DNA of 16,466 nt, from contig JAJZMN010000173.1 of NCBI GenBank assembly GCA_021850345.1, positions 1 through 16,466 of the forward strand. Direction: 5' to 3'. The DNA comes from Actinomycetes bacterium. Lineage in GTDB: Bacteria > Actinomycetota > Acidimicrobiia > Acidimicrobiales > RAAP-2. The notes beneath the pieces are model-generated. The model was not told the origin of the DNA and did no database searches. It saw nothing but the letters and a program-made list of their open reading frames with translations. How positions within the stretch are numbered: the first letter of the stretch is position 1; the number at the start of each line of letters is the position of its first letter. The position numbers were made by a program, and so were the translations under genes. This document shows, piece after piece, positions 1 through 7,691 of the stretch.

Positions 1-802
1 CGGTGGTGGGCGCGTCGCCGATGCCGACGACCACGACGTCGGCCGCGAGCACCTCGCCGCCGCGCAGCTCGACCTCGTAGCGCGCGCCGTGCGAGCCTCG
101 CTCGGCGCGCACGGCGCGCACGGCCTCCACCGCGACCCCGGTGCGAAGCTCCACCCCGTGGCGAAGATGCAGCGCGCCGAGCGCGGCGCCGATGCGCTCG
201 CCGAGTGCCGGGGCGAGCGGGACGGGCAGCATCTCGAGCACCGTGACGACGCAGCCGAGCCCTGCACAGGTCGCCGCCACCTCCGATCCGATGAAGCCCG
301 CCCCGACGACGACGACCCTGCATCCGGGCCCCGCGTCGAGGACGGCGGCACGCAGCCGCTCGCAGTCGTCGAGGGTCCGCACGACGGCCACGCCGGTGCC
401 CAGCGCCTCGGTTCCGGGAAGGCGGCGTGGCCGAGCGCCGGTCGAGACCACGACGCCGTCCGCCTCGAGCACCGTCCCGTCGTCGAGCGTCACGCGGCGG
501 GCGGCAGCGTCCAGGCCCTCGGCCCGGTGCCCCAGGCGGAGGTCCACGCCGAGCTCGGCGAGTCGATGCCAGTCCGCGAGGACCACACGCTCGGGTGGCC
601 ACGTCCCCGCGAGCACCTGCTTGGACAGGGGAGGGCGGTCGTAGGGGTAGCGGACCTCATCCCCGACCATCACCAACGACCCGGTGAAGCCGCCTTGCCG
701 GAGCTCCTGCGTGGCGCGCAGGCCCGCGAGCGACGCGCCCACCACGACGACCGACCCGTCGCGCGGAAGCGGTCCGGCCGCCGCCGATCCCGCCGAGCTC
801 AT
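1..802 (-). CDS. FAD-dependent NAD(P)H oxidoreductase, ferredoxin-reductase-like (3' end cut)
   Basis: Seen: 267 codons read from an ATG at 802 to the window edge. A first dinucleotide-binding loop GASLAG lies at residues 22-27, DRPPLSK at 55-61 (typical of the rubredoxin/ferredoxin reductase family), STGARPRRLPG at 120-130, and a second Rossmann loop VVVVGAGFIG at 163-172. The visible end VVVGIGDAP resembles the family's VGIGxxPNT block. Known: such flavoproteins pass electrons from NAD(P)H through FAD to a ferredoxin, rubredoxin, Rieske protein or disulfide substrate in the cytoplasm. The start ATG overlaps the upstream gene's TGA (ATGA, 799-802), so translation is probably coupled. Roughly the last third of a usual 390-410-residue protein, including the reductase C-terminal domain, is outside the window, so the electron acceptor cannot be inferred. 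It is the last visible gene of the xseA-xseB-hydrolase unit. Confidence 0.87.
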   Translation of the reverse strand, partial: MSSAGSAAAGPLPRDGSVVVVGASLAGLRATQELRQGGFTGSLVMVGDEVRYPYDRPPLSKQVLAGTWPPERVVLADWHRLAELGVDLRLGHRAEGLDAAARRVTLDDGTVLEADGVVVSTGARPRRLPGTEALGTGVAVVRTLDDCERLRAAVLDAGPGCRVVVVGAGFIGSEVAATCAGLGCVVTVLEMLPVPLAPALGERIGAALGALHLRHGVELRTGVAVEAVRAVRAERGSHGARYEVELRGGEVLAADVVVVGIGDAPTT

Positions 803-1527
803 CGGCCGAACATGGCGAGCCACTCCTGCGCGGAGCGCGGTCGCAGCACGACGTTCGTCCGGCGCGTCTCCCCCATCGCCGCGAACGGTTCGTCCGAGTA
901 GCGGTGTCCGGGGTAGACGAGCGCGTCGTCCGGCACCTTTGCGAGCCGCTGCGTGAGGGACTCGTAGAGTGCCGCGGGGTCCCCGCCCGGGAGGTCGGTC
1001 CGCCCGCATCCCTGCAAAAAGAGGGTGTCTCCCGACACGAGCCTTCCGTCGACGAGGAAGCACTGGCTCCCCGGGGTGTGGCCCGGGGTGTGGAGCAGCT
1101 CGACGGCCACCGCCCCCACGGAGACGATGTCGCCGCTGTCGTGCGGCGTCAGCTCGGACTCCGCGACGCCGGTGGCTCGCACGACCCAGGGCAGCTCGGC
1201 GCGCTGGACGTGGACGGGCACCTGCACGCGTTCGAGCAGTGCGGCGATTCCCTCGACGTCCCACCCCATCGCCGAGCCGCCGACATGGTCGAAGTGGTAA
1301 TGGGTGGCCAGCACGCCGGCACAGCGCATCCCGTCCGCCTCGACGACGTCGAGCAACTCGCCGACGCGGTACGCCGGGTCGACGAGGACTGCCTCGCCGG
1401 TCTCACGATCGCCGATCGCATAGACGAAGTTCACCATCTGGCGGGCGACCGGGTCGTCGCCGGCGAAGTCACGCCCCGACAGGAGCTGGCGGAAGTAGAG
1501 ACGGTCGGCAACCGGCGGGGTGGACAT
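799..1527 (-). CDS. Metallo-beta-lactamase-fold hydrolase (glyoxalase II / persulfide dioxygenase-like)
   Basis: Seen: 242 residues with the full metal-ligand set: THYHFDH (75-81), HTPGH with H150, SGDTLF with D167, and YPGH with H208. The block LFLQGCGRTDLPGGD (169-183) is of the kind found in hydroxyacylglutathione hydrolase and ETHE1-type persulfide dioxygenase relatives. Known: these bind one or two metal ions and hydrolyse thioesters or oxidise persulfides. Inference: the flavin reductase encoded next would fit a thiol or sulfur redox role, but the substrate is not decided by sequence; lactonase or generic hydrolase remain possible. The ATG at 1527 is chosen because it is the last of four repeated ATGs and the only one whose frame continues; the earlier three each stop after five codons. 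No Shine-Dalgarno sequence precedes it, so translation probably depends on coupling to xseB. Confidence 0.87.
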   Translation of the reverse strand: MSTPPVADRLYFRQLLSGRDFAGDDPVARQMVNFVYAIGDRETGEAVLVDPAYRVGELLDVVEADGMRCAGVLATHYHFDHVGGSAMGWDVEGIAALLERVQVPVHVQRAELPWVVRATGVAESELTPHDSGDIVSVGAVAVELLHTPGHTPGSQCFLVDGRLVSGDTLFLQGCGRTDLPGGDPAALYESLTQRLAKVPDDALVYPGHRYSDEPFAAMGETRRTNVVLRPRSAQEWLAMFGR

Positions 1528-1584
1528 CAGACCGGGGTGGACATCAGACCGGGGTGGACATCAGACCGGGGTGGACATCAGAAC
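1517..1584 (-). repeat. 17-bp tandem repeat, four units, forming nested stop/start junctions
   Basis: On the plus strand the unit ggggtggacatcagacc occurs at 1517, 1534, 1551 and 1568; the last copy has one mismatch. Read on the minus strand, each unit carries TGATG. The first TGA (1580-1578) ends xseB. ATGs at 1578, 1561 and 1544 each start ATG TCC ACC CCG GTC TGA, a five-codon ORF (MSTPV) whose TGA overlaps the next ATG by one base. The fourth ATG, at 1527, opens the metallo-hydrolase. With only one unit the sequence would be a simple xseB/hydrolase TGATG overlap, so this looks like slippage expansion of a normal coupled junction. Any whole number of units keeps the chain intact. Confidence 0.95.
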
Positions 1585-2033
1585 AGTCCGGGCGAGGTGT
1601 CGTCGTCCTCCTCGCTCCGAGCGCGGAGCGTGCGACGCGGGGCAACGACCTCGTCCATCTCGTCGAGCGCCGACGCCGCCACGGTCTCCTCGTCGGTGTC
1701 GTCGCCCTCGGAGCTCGCGTCCCCGGCTCGAGCACTTCCGCCGTCAGCGGGCTCGCTCGGCGGCCGCTCTCCGTCTGCCGCTTCTTCGAGCACGGCCGTG
1801 AGGCGAGGGACGAGCTGCTCCACTTGCATCTGGGTCCGCCGCAGCCGCTTGTCGAGCTCCTCGATGATGGCGGTGGCCCGGACGAGCCGGCCGACCAGCT
1901 GGTCGACGTCGACCTCCCGCCCCTCGAAGAAGCTGACGATCTCGTCGAGCTCAGCGCTCGCCTCGGTGTAGCTCATCTCCTCGACGGGCCGGTCGCTCAC
2001 ACCGGCTCCGTCGTCCATCGACGCTGCCATCAT
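1578..2033 (-). CDS. xseB: Exodeoxyribonuclease VII small subunit with long acidic tail
   Basis: Seen: the XseB domain is at residues 20-72, with MSYTEASAELDEIV, a FFEGREVDVDQLVGR-like turn and a long second helix RATAIIEELDKRLRR. This is the two-helix coiled coil of the family. Known: several XseB subunits bind each XseA to form the ATP-independent, metal-independent exonuclease that degrades single-stranded DNA to short oligonucleotides. At 151 residues it is nearly twice the E. coli length; the extra part (about 84-151) is Asp/Glu/Ala/Ser-rich and ends SEEDDDTSPGLF. ATG at 2033 overlaps the xseA stop (ATGA); ATGs at residues 2, 6 and 20 are alternative starts, and homology only requires M20. 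The stop begins the repeated TGATG array leading to the next gene. Confidence 0.93.
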   Translation of the reverse strand: MMAASMDDGAGVSDRPVEEMSYTEASAELDEIVSFFEGREVDVDQLVGRLVRATAIIEELDKRLRRTQMQVEQLVPRLTAVLEEAADGERPPSEPADGGSARAGDASSEGDDTDEETVAASALDEMDEVVAPRRTLRARSEEDDDTSPGLF

Positions 2034-3448
2034 GCCTCCGCTGGCTCGTGCTGCTGCCGGTCACGACCGCGCGCGGGGGCGTCCACCGCATCCGCGACCG
2101 ACCGGACGGTTCCGTCCGCGAACCGGGTCACGAGCTGCTGCCCGATCTCCACCGCGCCGGCGTGACGCACGATGTGCCCCTCCTCGTCGAGCGTCAGCGT
2201 GTAGCCGCGCTCGAGCTGGCGCTCGACGTCGTACGCCGCGACCAGCCGGCGCCACGCCACGACCCGGTCGCGCGCGTGCTCGACCCTGGCTCGTGCGAGT
2301 GGACCGACTCGTGCACCGCGCAGGACGACCGAGCTCCACGCGTCGTCGAGCACCTGCGGCGCGCAGCGCCCGATCGCTCCACCGCGCCGGACGACGTGCT
2401 CGCGCTGGCGGTCGACGAGGTGACGTGCCATCGCGCAGAGCCGAGCCCGCGCGGCCTCGTGCTCTCGCTGCGACGACGCAAGGGTGTCCGCCGCCCGACG
2501 CGCGAAGAACAGGGCGGCCGACCCGACCGTCGACTCCCACCACTTCGCGACCCGGTGCACCAGCTCCCTTCCGCACTCGGTGGGGGTGATGCACGCGCGA
2601 TTCGCGACCACGTCGGCCACCGACTCGTCACCGGTGTGGCCGATTCCCGTCCACACGGGGACAACCGACGTGGCGACGGCTCGGGCGACGGGCTCGGCGT
2701 CGAACGCCGCGAGGTCCGCCTTCGATCCGCCACCGCGAACGACGACAATGAGGTCGAGGGCCCCTGGCCCGAGCGCGGAGAGCTTGCGGATGGCCGCGCT
2801 GATCGCACTGGGCGCGCTCGCCCCTTGGACCGTCGCCCGCGCCACCTTCACCACGAAGCCGAAGCCCGAATCGGACAACTGGCCCACGAAGTCGCGGTAG
2901 CCCTCGGTGCCCGGACTCGCGACGAGCCCGATCCGAAGGGGCACGTCGGGCACCACGAGTGCGCGGTTTCGGGTGAGCAGTCCCTCGCTTTGCAAGGCCC
3001 GAAGCAGCGCAGCCCGCTTCGCTGCGAGCCGACCGAGCAGCGCCGTGACGTCGATCTCGTTGAGAATGAAGCCGATCTCGGCCTTCGGGCGGTAGAAGTC
3101 GAGCGTGCCTCGGAGGAAGACGACCATTCCGGGCTGGAGCTCCACCCCCGCTCGTGTGAGCGTCGCGCGCAACGGCGCCCACGTCGACTGCCAGCACTTG
3201 ACCCGGAGCACAGGAGCCTGGCGGTCCCTTGCAGAGTCGGGATCGACGAGGTCGATGTAGCAGTGGCCGCGGCCTGCCCGCTGGTCCGAGACGTGCTGGA
3301 TCTCGCCACGGACCCACAGGGCGCGCCGCCGCGGGAAGGCGCGCTCGAGCGCGCCTTGCACCTCGTCGTAGAGGTCGGCGATGGAGAGGGCGTCGGCGTG
3401 CTCGCCCGCAACCAGTTCTTCGGGACCACGCACCACGGCGCCCACCAT
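2030..3448 (-). CDS. xseA: Exodeoxyribonuclease VII large subunit
   Basis: Seen: 472 residues. An N-terminal OB-fold runs about 21-135 (LSIADLYDEV, LWVRGEIQHV, LRGTLDFYRPKAE). The catalytic domain has IGLVASPGTEGYRDFV (173-188), VVVRGGGSKADLAAFD (235-250), GIGHTGDESVADVVANR (268-284) and ITPTECGREL (287-296). A long helical region and the conserved C-terminal ERGYTLTLDEEG follow. Known: it forms ExoVII with XseB, acting on single-stranded DNA in repair and recombination. The frame stays open to 4048, but that extension would be antisense to rnpB and lacks homology, so I start at the ATG at 3448, about 20 residues before the OB-fold. No convincing Shine-Dalgarno is visible there, so the exact start is uncertain (about 0.6). 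The GHTGDES/TPTECGRE blocks differ from the E. coli GHETD/TPSAAAE version. Confidence 0.94.
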   Translation of the reverse strand: MVGAVVRGPEELVAGEHADALSIADLYDEVQGALERAFPRRRALWVRGEIQHVSDQRAGRGHCYIDLVDPDSARDRQAPVLRVKCWQSTWAPLRATLTRAGVELQPGMVVFLRGTLDFYRPKAEIGFILNEIDVTALLGRLAAKRAALLRALQSEGLLTRNRALVVPDVPLRIGLVASPGTEGYRDFVGQLSDSGFGFVVKVARATVQGASAPSAISAAIRKLSALGPGALDLIVVVRGGGSKADLAAFDAEPVARAVATSVVPVWTGIGHTGDESVADVVANRACITPTECGRELVHRVAKWWESTVGSAALFFARRAADTLASSQREHEAARARLCAMARHLVDRQREHVVRRGGAIGRCAPQVLDDAWSSVVLRGARVGPLARARVEHARDRVVAWRRLVAAYDVERQLERGYTLTLDEEGHIVRHAGAVEIGQQLVTRFADGTVRSVADAVDAPARGRDRQQHEPAEA

Positions 3449-3543
3449 AGCGATGGGGTGCGCGCGCCCCGGGGAGGGCCCAGGGGCCCCTTCGGCGCCG
3501 GAGCCCGGGCTGGTTGCCGGTTCGGCAGCGGGGTGGTGGATCC

Positions 3544-3608
3544 GACGGTGGGCGACGGCACCTGCGGACGGTGGGCGTCGGCGCGCGGGCAGACGGTGGG
3601 CGTCGGCG
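3544..3608. repeat. Three imperfect direct repeats in the xseA/rnpB divergent spacer
   Basis: The sequence gacggtgggcg followed by t/a-cggc occurs at 3544, 3567 and 3592, that is, at 23 and 25 base intervals, between the xseA start (3448) and the rnpB 5' end (3675). Spacing near two helical turns and position in a divergent promoter region would suit a protein-binding array, but chance or slippage duplication in GC-rich DNA is also possible. The rest of the spacer (3449-3674) shows no ORF with homology. A weak cagaat at 3659-3664, about 10 bases before the RNA 5' end, is the best -10-like match for rnpB; I found no matching -35. Confidence 0.4.
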
Positions 3609-3674
3609 ATAGGCGGAGAGCCTGCACCAGCCCAGCACCGGGAACGTCCGTTGGCTGGCAGAATGGACTCGACG

Positions 3675-4048
<374 letters not shown>

Positions 4049-4104
4049 CGTCTACCTGGCAATATGTCGCCAACGGACGGGAGAACACGAGCGAAGCTGG
4101 CGAG

Positions 4105-4142
4105 GAGCTCGACCTCGAGCGCCTCGTCAGCTTGTCGAGCTC
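4105..4142. terminator. Hairpin between rnpB and the small secreted-protein gene
   Basis: A perfect 9-bp inverted repeat, gagctcgac (4105-4113) and gtcgagctc (4134-4142), with a 20-base loop, lies 57 bases after rnpB on the plus strand and 14 bases after the stop of the minus-strand gene. It could end both convergent transcripts. There is no T-run on either side, so the call rests on position and symmetry only. Confidence 0.45.
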
Positions 4143-4156
4143 GGCAGGCTCGGGAA

Positions 4157-4414
4157 TTACCCGCCAAGTGAGACGTTGCAGAAGGGGTCGCCGGCTGCGG
4201 CCACCCCGATGAACATCCCGTCGTCGCCCTGGGTGGACGCATGCGTCATGGCCACGCTGAACATGGTCGGGTCTTGGAGCATGTTGCAGCCGCCGATCAG
4301 CCCGGTGCCGGGGGCGGGGCCGGTCGCCGCCGACGCGGCCGTCTCCGACAGTGCCAGTGGGGCGCAGCCGATCGCTGCGACCAGGCAGACCTTCGCCAGC
4401 ATCGTCTTGGTCAT
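4157..4414 (-). CDS. Small secreted protein of unknown function
   Basis: Seen: 85 residues. A lysine-bearing N-terminus (MTKTMLAK) is followed by a hydrophobic stretch (about 8-22) and an ETAASA-A cleavage-like site after residue 29, a classic Sec signal peptide. The mature part is about 56 residues with just two cysteines (C43, C79), suited to one disulfide, and a central block DPTMFSVAMTHASTQGDDGM (48-67). The ATG at 4414 is chosen because AAAGGAG (4423-4429) lies 8 bases upstream; a GTG at 4423 overlaps that site and is unlikely. I do not recognise the family and assign no function. It follows the large LuxR-type regulator on the same strand after a 218-base spacer, so it may be a separate transcript. 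Confidence 0.75.
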   Translation of the reverse strand: MTKTMLAKVCLVAAIGCAPLALSETAASAATGPAPGTGLIGGCNMLQDPTMFSVAMTHASTQGDDGMFIGVAAAGDPFCNVSLGG

Positions 4415-4632
4415 CTGAACCACTCCTTTGGATTCATCGGTTGATCGTCGAGTGGCGCCGGCAAGGTGGTCACACTGAGCACGGCCGGCAGTGAGGCCGG
4501 CCTCTCGGCCACCGCCGGCCGGACCTCCGCGGCCGGTTCGTGATTGGCGAGAACCAACACGAGCGCCTCCCCTTTGTGATGCCCGTCTGCTATCGGGCTT
4601 CCGCTGACGTTAAGGGATGGCCGGGTAGACGA
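4415..4632. other. Spacer between LuxR-type regulator and small secreted-protein gene
   Basis: About 218 bases without a supported gene. It is rich in ggccgg/ccggcc runs (4485-4535), which can fold in several ways. A 5-bp stem gcccg/cgggc (4581-4585 and 4594-4598) lies about 35 bases after the regulator's stop on the minus strand but has no T-run, so it is only a weak terminator candidate. The promoter of the small gene should be here, but I see no clear -35/-10 pair. Confidence 0.5.
4423..4429 (-). promoter_or_regulatory. Ribosome binding site of the small secreted protein
   Basis: AAAGGAG on the minus strand, 8 bases before the ATG at 4414. It is one of the few strong Shine-Dalgarno matches in the window and decides the start in favour of 4414 over the GTG at 4423. 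Confidence 0.75.
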
Positions 4633-7425
4633 TCATCGGGGAGCTCCCCCATCCACAGGAGGGCCGAGCCGGTCGTGAAGCCGGCCGGCGAGCTCCGTCC
4701 GGTTCCTCGCTCCGCACTTGGCGAGGATGTTCGAAACGTGTCGTTCCACCGTCTTGCGGGACAAGAAGAGCGCACCGGCGATCTCCGGGTTCGATTGGCC
4801 GGCCGAGACGAGGCGGGCGATCTCGAGCTCGCGGGCGGTCAGCAGCTCGGCGTCCGCGCCCCGCCGCCAGGTGCGCACGCCGAAACCCCGCAATTCGCGC
4901 ACGGCGAGCTTCTGCTCACTGATCGCTCCCATCGCCTGCGCGTTGCGCGAAGCCTCTCTGAGCTGCTCGACGCCCCGTGCCCGGTCGACCCAGGCGGCGG
5001 CCACAGCTGCGTCGATCTCGATCCACAGCCGCATCAGCTCGTAGCCGACGGCGGATGCATCCGTCGCCGCCTGGACGAAGAGCGGCAGGCTCTGAGCCGG
5101 AGCGCGGTGCATCTCCACCAGCGCCCCGATGTACCTCCTGCGGGCACCCGGGCCGCCGTGCGGCGCGGGATGGGCGGCGTCCCAGCGCTCGAGAGATGCC
5201 TGCGCGCCGGCGAGGTCCCCGATGCGGGCCTGGGCCTCCGCGCCGTACAGGACCGATTCCCACAGGCACCGCCCGCAACCGGCCCGCTCGGCATCCTCGG
5301 CCATCGGGGCGAGCAACGCGGCGAGCCCCCCGGGGCTGGGCGCGGCGAACCTGCCCACCAGCCACACATGCAGCAACCGGATGACCAGGCGGAAGTGCGG
5401 GTCGGGCTCCGCGGCGATCGCTCGCTGGATCTCAACGACATTGCCTCGCCAGTCGCCGCGGCTCGCCTCGATGCTGAAGGCCACCGCGCGCAGCTGGGCG
5501 ACGGTGAACCGGCGTGGGGCGCCCACCCGTGCCGCCAGGGCTAGCGCTTGGGCCAAGTATCCCGAGGCCGCGTCCAGCTGGCCGAGGTGGTGGCTGATCC
5601 AGCCGACCCAGTGCGTCGCCTCCACCTCGATCGTCGGCAGCATGCGTCGACGGGCCTCGTCGAGGATGCGGTGGGCGCGTGGCTCGGCGGCCTTCGGCAG
5701 CCCCTCGAACTGCAACATCGAGAACACCCCGTCGGAGGCGGCCGCCAGTGCTTCAGCAGGGTCACGGGCGCCGATCCGGATGAGCTCCGCGCAGGTGGCG
5801 ACGGTGCCGGCGTCGGCCCGGCGGATCGCCGCGTCCAGCTTTGCGCGCAGCGCGCGCACGTAGGCACCACACTCCACGTCGGCGAGCGCCGGCACGCCGC
5901 CGGCCAGCTTGACGAGGTGCTGCGCGCCCTCGGCGGCCCGGTCGACGATCGGGCCCGCCTCGGCGACGAGGTTCTCCAGCCACAGCAACGCCTCGGCCTC
6001 GTGCGCGTCGGCCTCGACGGCGACCACCGGTTCGCTGCCGGCCCACTCCCGCGCCCGCGCGGCGAACGCGTGGACGTCCGCCGGCCGCCCGAGCCGGAAC
6101 GCCGCCGCAGCGGCCAACAGGGCCGCCCGCGCCCGTTCGCTTGCGCCGGGCAGCCGCTCGGCCAGGGCTCCCCAGCGCTCGAGCGCGACCGCCCACTCAC
6201 CCAGCTCGGAGGCCAGCGTTGCGACCTCGGCGTGGAGGGTCTCCTCGCCGGACTCGTCCGCGATGGCGCCCAGCGTCGCGAGGCCCTCACCACCGAGCAG
6301 CCGGCGCCGCGGGGAGCGAGCAATGCGCAGGGCGAGCTGCGCGCTGGCCAGCCCACAGGCCTGGCGGTGCTCGAGAGCACGGAGCAACTGGCCGACGTCT
6401 TCGCCGGCGCCGGCTTCGAGCCAGGACGCCAACGACCGGTGCAGCCGGCGCTGCTCGGCCGCGCCCAGCTCGGTCGCTGCCGCCTCCCGGATCAGGTCGT
6501 GCGCGACCCGCACCGCCCCCGGATCCTTCACGACGAGCGCCCGGTCCACGAGGACGGCGACAGCACGGATGAGGCGCTCCTCCACCCAGGCGAGCAGCTC
6601 CAGGGCGTCCTGGATACCCAGCGGCTGCGCGGCGACGACCAGGAGCGCAAACAAGAGCCTGGCGTCGGCGTCGAGACCGCCGAGGCGGGTACGAACAAGC
6701 CCGGCCGGGCTCGCCTCGAGGCGATCGGGCCCGGCCAGGACTTCCAGCCAGAACGGCGAGCCTTGCGCCTGTCGCCAGAGCCGCTCCGCCTCCGCTTCCC
6801 CGAGCCCGGGTGCGAGCCGAACGATCAGGTCGATGCCATCGGCCCGATCGAAAGGACCGAGCCTGATGTCGGCGAAAGTTCCAGGGCCAAGCAGTCCGCT
6901 GAGGCCCAAGGCGAACGCGTTCACCTCCACCGTGGGCCGGCCGGCACAGAGCACGAGCAGCCGCATGCCTGCCGGACCGGCAGCAGACAGCAGATACTGC
7001 AGCAGCGACAGCGATTCGGGATCGGCCCACTGGATGTCGTCCACCATGACCGCGAGCGGGCCGAACGCCGCCACGCAACGGTAAGCCGCCTCGAAGAGCC
7101 GAAGGGTCTCGAGCCCCGTGCCGGGGCCAACCTCACCGAGCATGACCTCGTCGAGCACGTCGCCAGCCTTGGGCACGTCCGACAGGACGCGCAGCAAGCC
7201 AGCCGCAGCACTCAGCGGAATCTCGCGTGCGAGCTCGTAGCCGCGCAGCTCTACCCGGGGCAGCTCGAGCGCGTCGGCGACCTCGGCCAGCAGCCGGGTC
7301 TTCCCCAGACCCGGCTCGGCGATCACCACGGCCGACGCCGGCCGTCCCGTCCGGGCCAGTTTCGCGAGTGCGCTCAGGCGTTCGAGCTCGTCGGACCGCC
7401 CGACGAACGTCCGATGACGCCGCAC
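4633..7425 (-). CDS. LuxR-family large ATP-binding transcriptional regulator (LAL type)
   Basis: Seen: 930 residues. [11 protein letters not shown] (7-17) and a Walker A AEPGLGKT (36-43) open an AAA/NTPase domain, with Walker [13 protein letters not shown] (124-135). A long alpha-helical, Ala/Leu-rich middle (about 300-850) resembles TPR-like sensor regions of this class. The C-terminal LuxR helix-turn-helix is at about 861-920 ([36 protein letters not shown]). Known: MalT/LAL regulators bind ATP and an inducer, assemble, and activate nearby or pathway genes. No ligand can be read from the sequence. The GTG at 7425 is chosen because the NTPase motifs start straight after it; TAACCT lies 6 bases upstream, fitting a leaderless transcript. 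It is divergent from DUF4395 across a repeat-bearing spacer. Confidence 0.93.
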   Translation of the reverse strand: MRRHRTFVGRSDELERLSALAKLARTGRPASAVVIAEPGLGKTRLLAEVADALELPRVELRGYELAREIPLSAAAGLLRVLSDVPKAGDVLDEVMLGEVGPGTGLETLRLFEAAYRCVAAFGPLAVMVDDIQWADPESLSLLQYLLSAAGPAGMRLLVLCAGRPTVEVNAFALGLSGLLGPGTFADIRLGPFDRADGIDLIVRLAPGLGEAEAERLWRQAQGSPFWLEVLAGPDRLEASPAGLVRTRLGGLDADARLLFALLVVAAQPLGIQDALELLAWVEERLIRAVAVLVDRALVVKDPGAVRVAHDLIREAAATELGAAEQRRLHRSLASWLEAGAGEDVGQLLRALEHRQACGLASAQLALRIARSPRRRLLGGEGLATLGAIADESGEETLHAEVATLASELGEWAVALERWGALAERLPGASERARAALLAAAAAFRLGRPADVHAFAARAREWAGSEPVVAVEADAHEAEALLWLENLVAEAGPIVDRAAEGAQHLVKLAGGVPALADVECGAYVRALRAKLDAAIRRADAGTVATCAELIRIGARDPAEALAAASDGVFSMLQFEGLPKAAEPRAHRILDEARRRMLPTIEVEATHWVGWISHHLGQLDAASGYLAQALALAARVGAPRRFTVAQLRAVAFSIEASRGDWRGNVVEIQRAIAAEPDPHFRLVIRLLHVWLVGRFAAPSPGGLAALLAPMAEDAERAGCGRCLWESVLYGAEAQARIGDLAGAQASLERWDAAHPAPHGGPGARRRYIGALVEMHRAPAQSLPLFVQAATDASAVGYELMRLWIEIDAAVAAAWVDRARGVEQLREASRNAQAMGAISEQKLAVRELRGFGVRTWRRGADAELLTARELEIARLVSAGQSNPEIAGALFLSRKTVERHVSNILAKCGARNRTELAGRLHDRLGPPVDGGAPR

Positions 7426-7431
7426 GTCCAG

Positions 7432-7437
7432 AGGTTA
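7432..7437 (-). promoter_or_regulatory. -10-like TAACCT for the LuxR-type regulator
   Basis: TAACCT on the minus strand, with six bases to the GTG at 7425. That distance would put the transcript start at or next to the start codon. No convincing -35 is seen. Inferred from pattern and spacing only. Confidence 0.4.
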
Positions 7438-7526
7438 CCGGCGCTCGAGGTGTCCGCAGTGGGGAGCGCCGACGGCCCTGCGGGCGATCGCCACCGTTCC
7501 GCTCTGCTCCTTCCTCGTCCGACGAC

Positions 7527-7590
7527 CGTTCTGTCTGCCGTTTCTGTCTGTCGTTCTCACCGCTCCTTTCTCGTACACGTCTCGTACACG
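7527..7590. repeat. Phased direct repeats in the LuxR-regulator/DUF4395 divergent spacer
   Basis: Two sets. Set 1: cgttctgtctg at 7527, cgtttctgtctg at 7539 and a partial cgttctc at 7552, 12-13 bases apart. Set 2: tctcgtacacg repeated exactly at 7569-7579 and 7580-7590, an 11-base period equal to one helical turn. They sit between the two divergent starts (7425 and 7692), about 90-165 bases from each, and stand out from the GC-rich surroundings by being pyrimidine- or AT-richer. Direct repeats with an 11-base period suit binding by a multimeric regulator; the LuxR-type protein next door is a natural candidate. The rest of the 266-base spacer shows nothing else I can support. Confidence 0.55.
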
Positions 7591-7679
7591 ATCTTGCTCC
7601 ACAGCCGGGCCCATCCACGGCGCAACTGCCCGAGGCGTCGCCGCCAACCGATGACCGGCTTGAAATCCGACCTATTTGG

Positions 7680-7685
7680 TAAGGT
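7680..7685 (+). promoter_or_regulatory. -10-like TAAGGT for the DUF4395 gene
   Basis: TAAGGT with six bases to the ATG at 7692. TTGAAA at 7660-7665 is -35-like, but the 14-base spacing is short. The AAGG inside the same hexamer could instead act as a weak ribosome binding site, so promoter and RBS readings compete. Confidence 0.4.
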
Positions 7686-7691
7686 TTTCGG

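Noticed and set aside
1517..1584. CRISPR array
   Set aside because: The units are contiguous 17-mers with no spacers and no cas genes nearby; it is a plain tandem repeat.
4415..4632. Riboswitch or structured leader before the small secreted-protein gene
   Set aside because: The ggccgg repeats can pair in many ways and match no riboswitch core I know.
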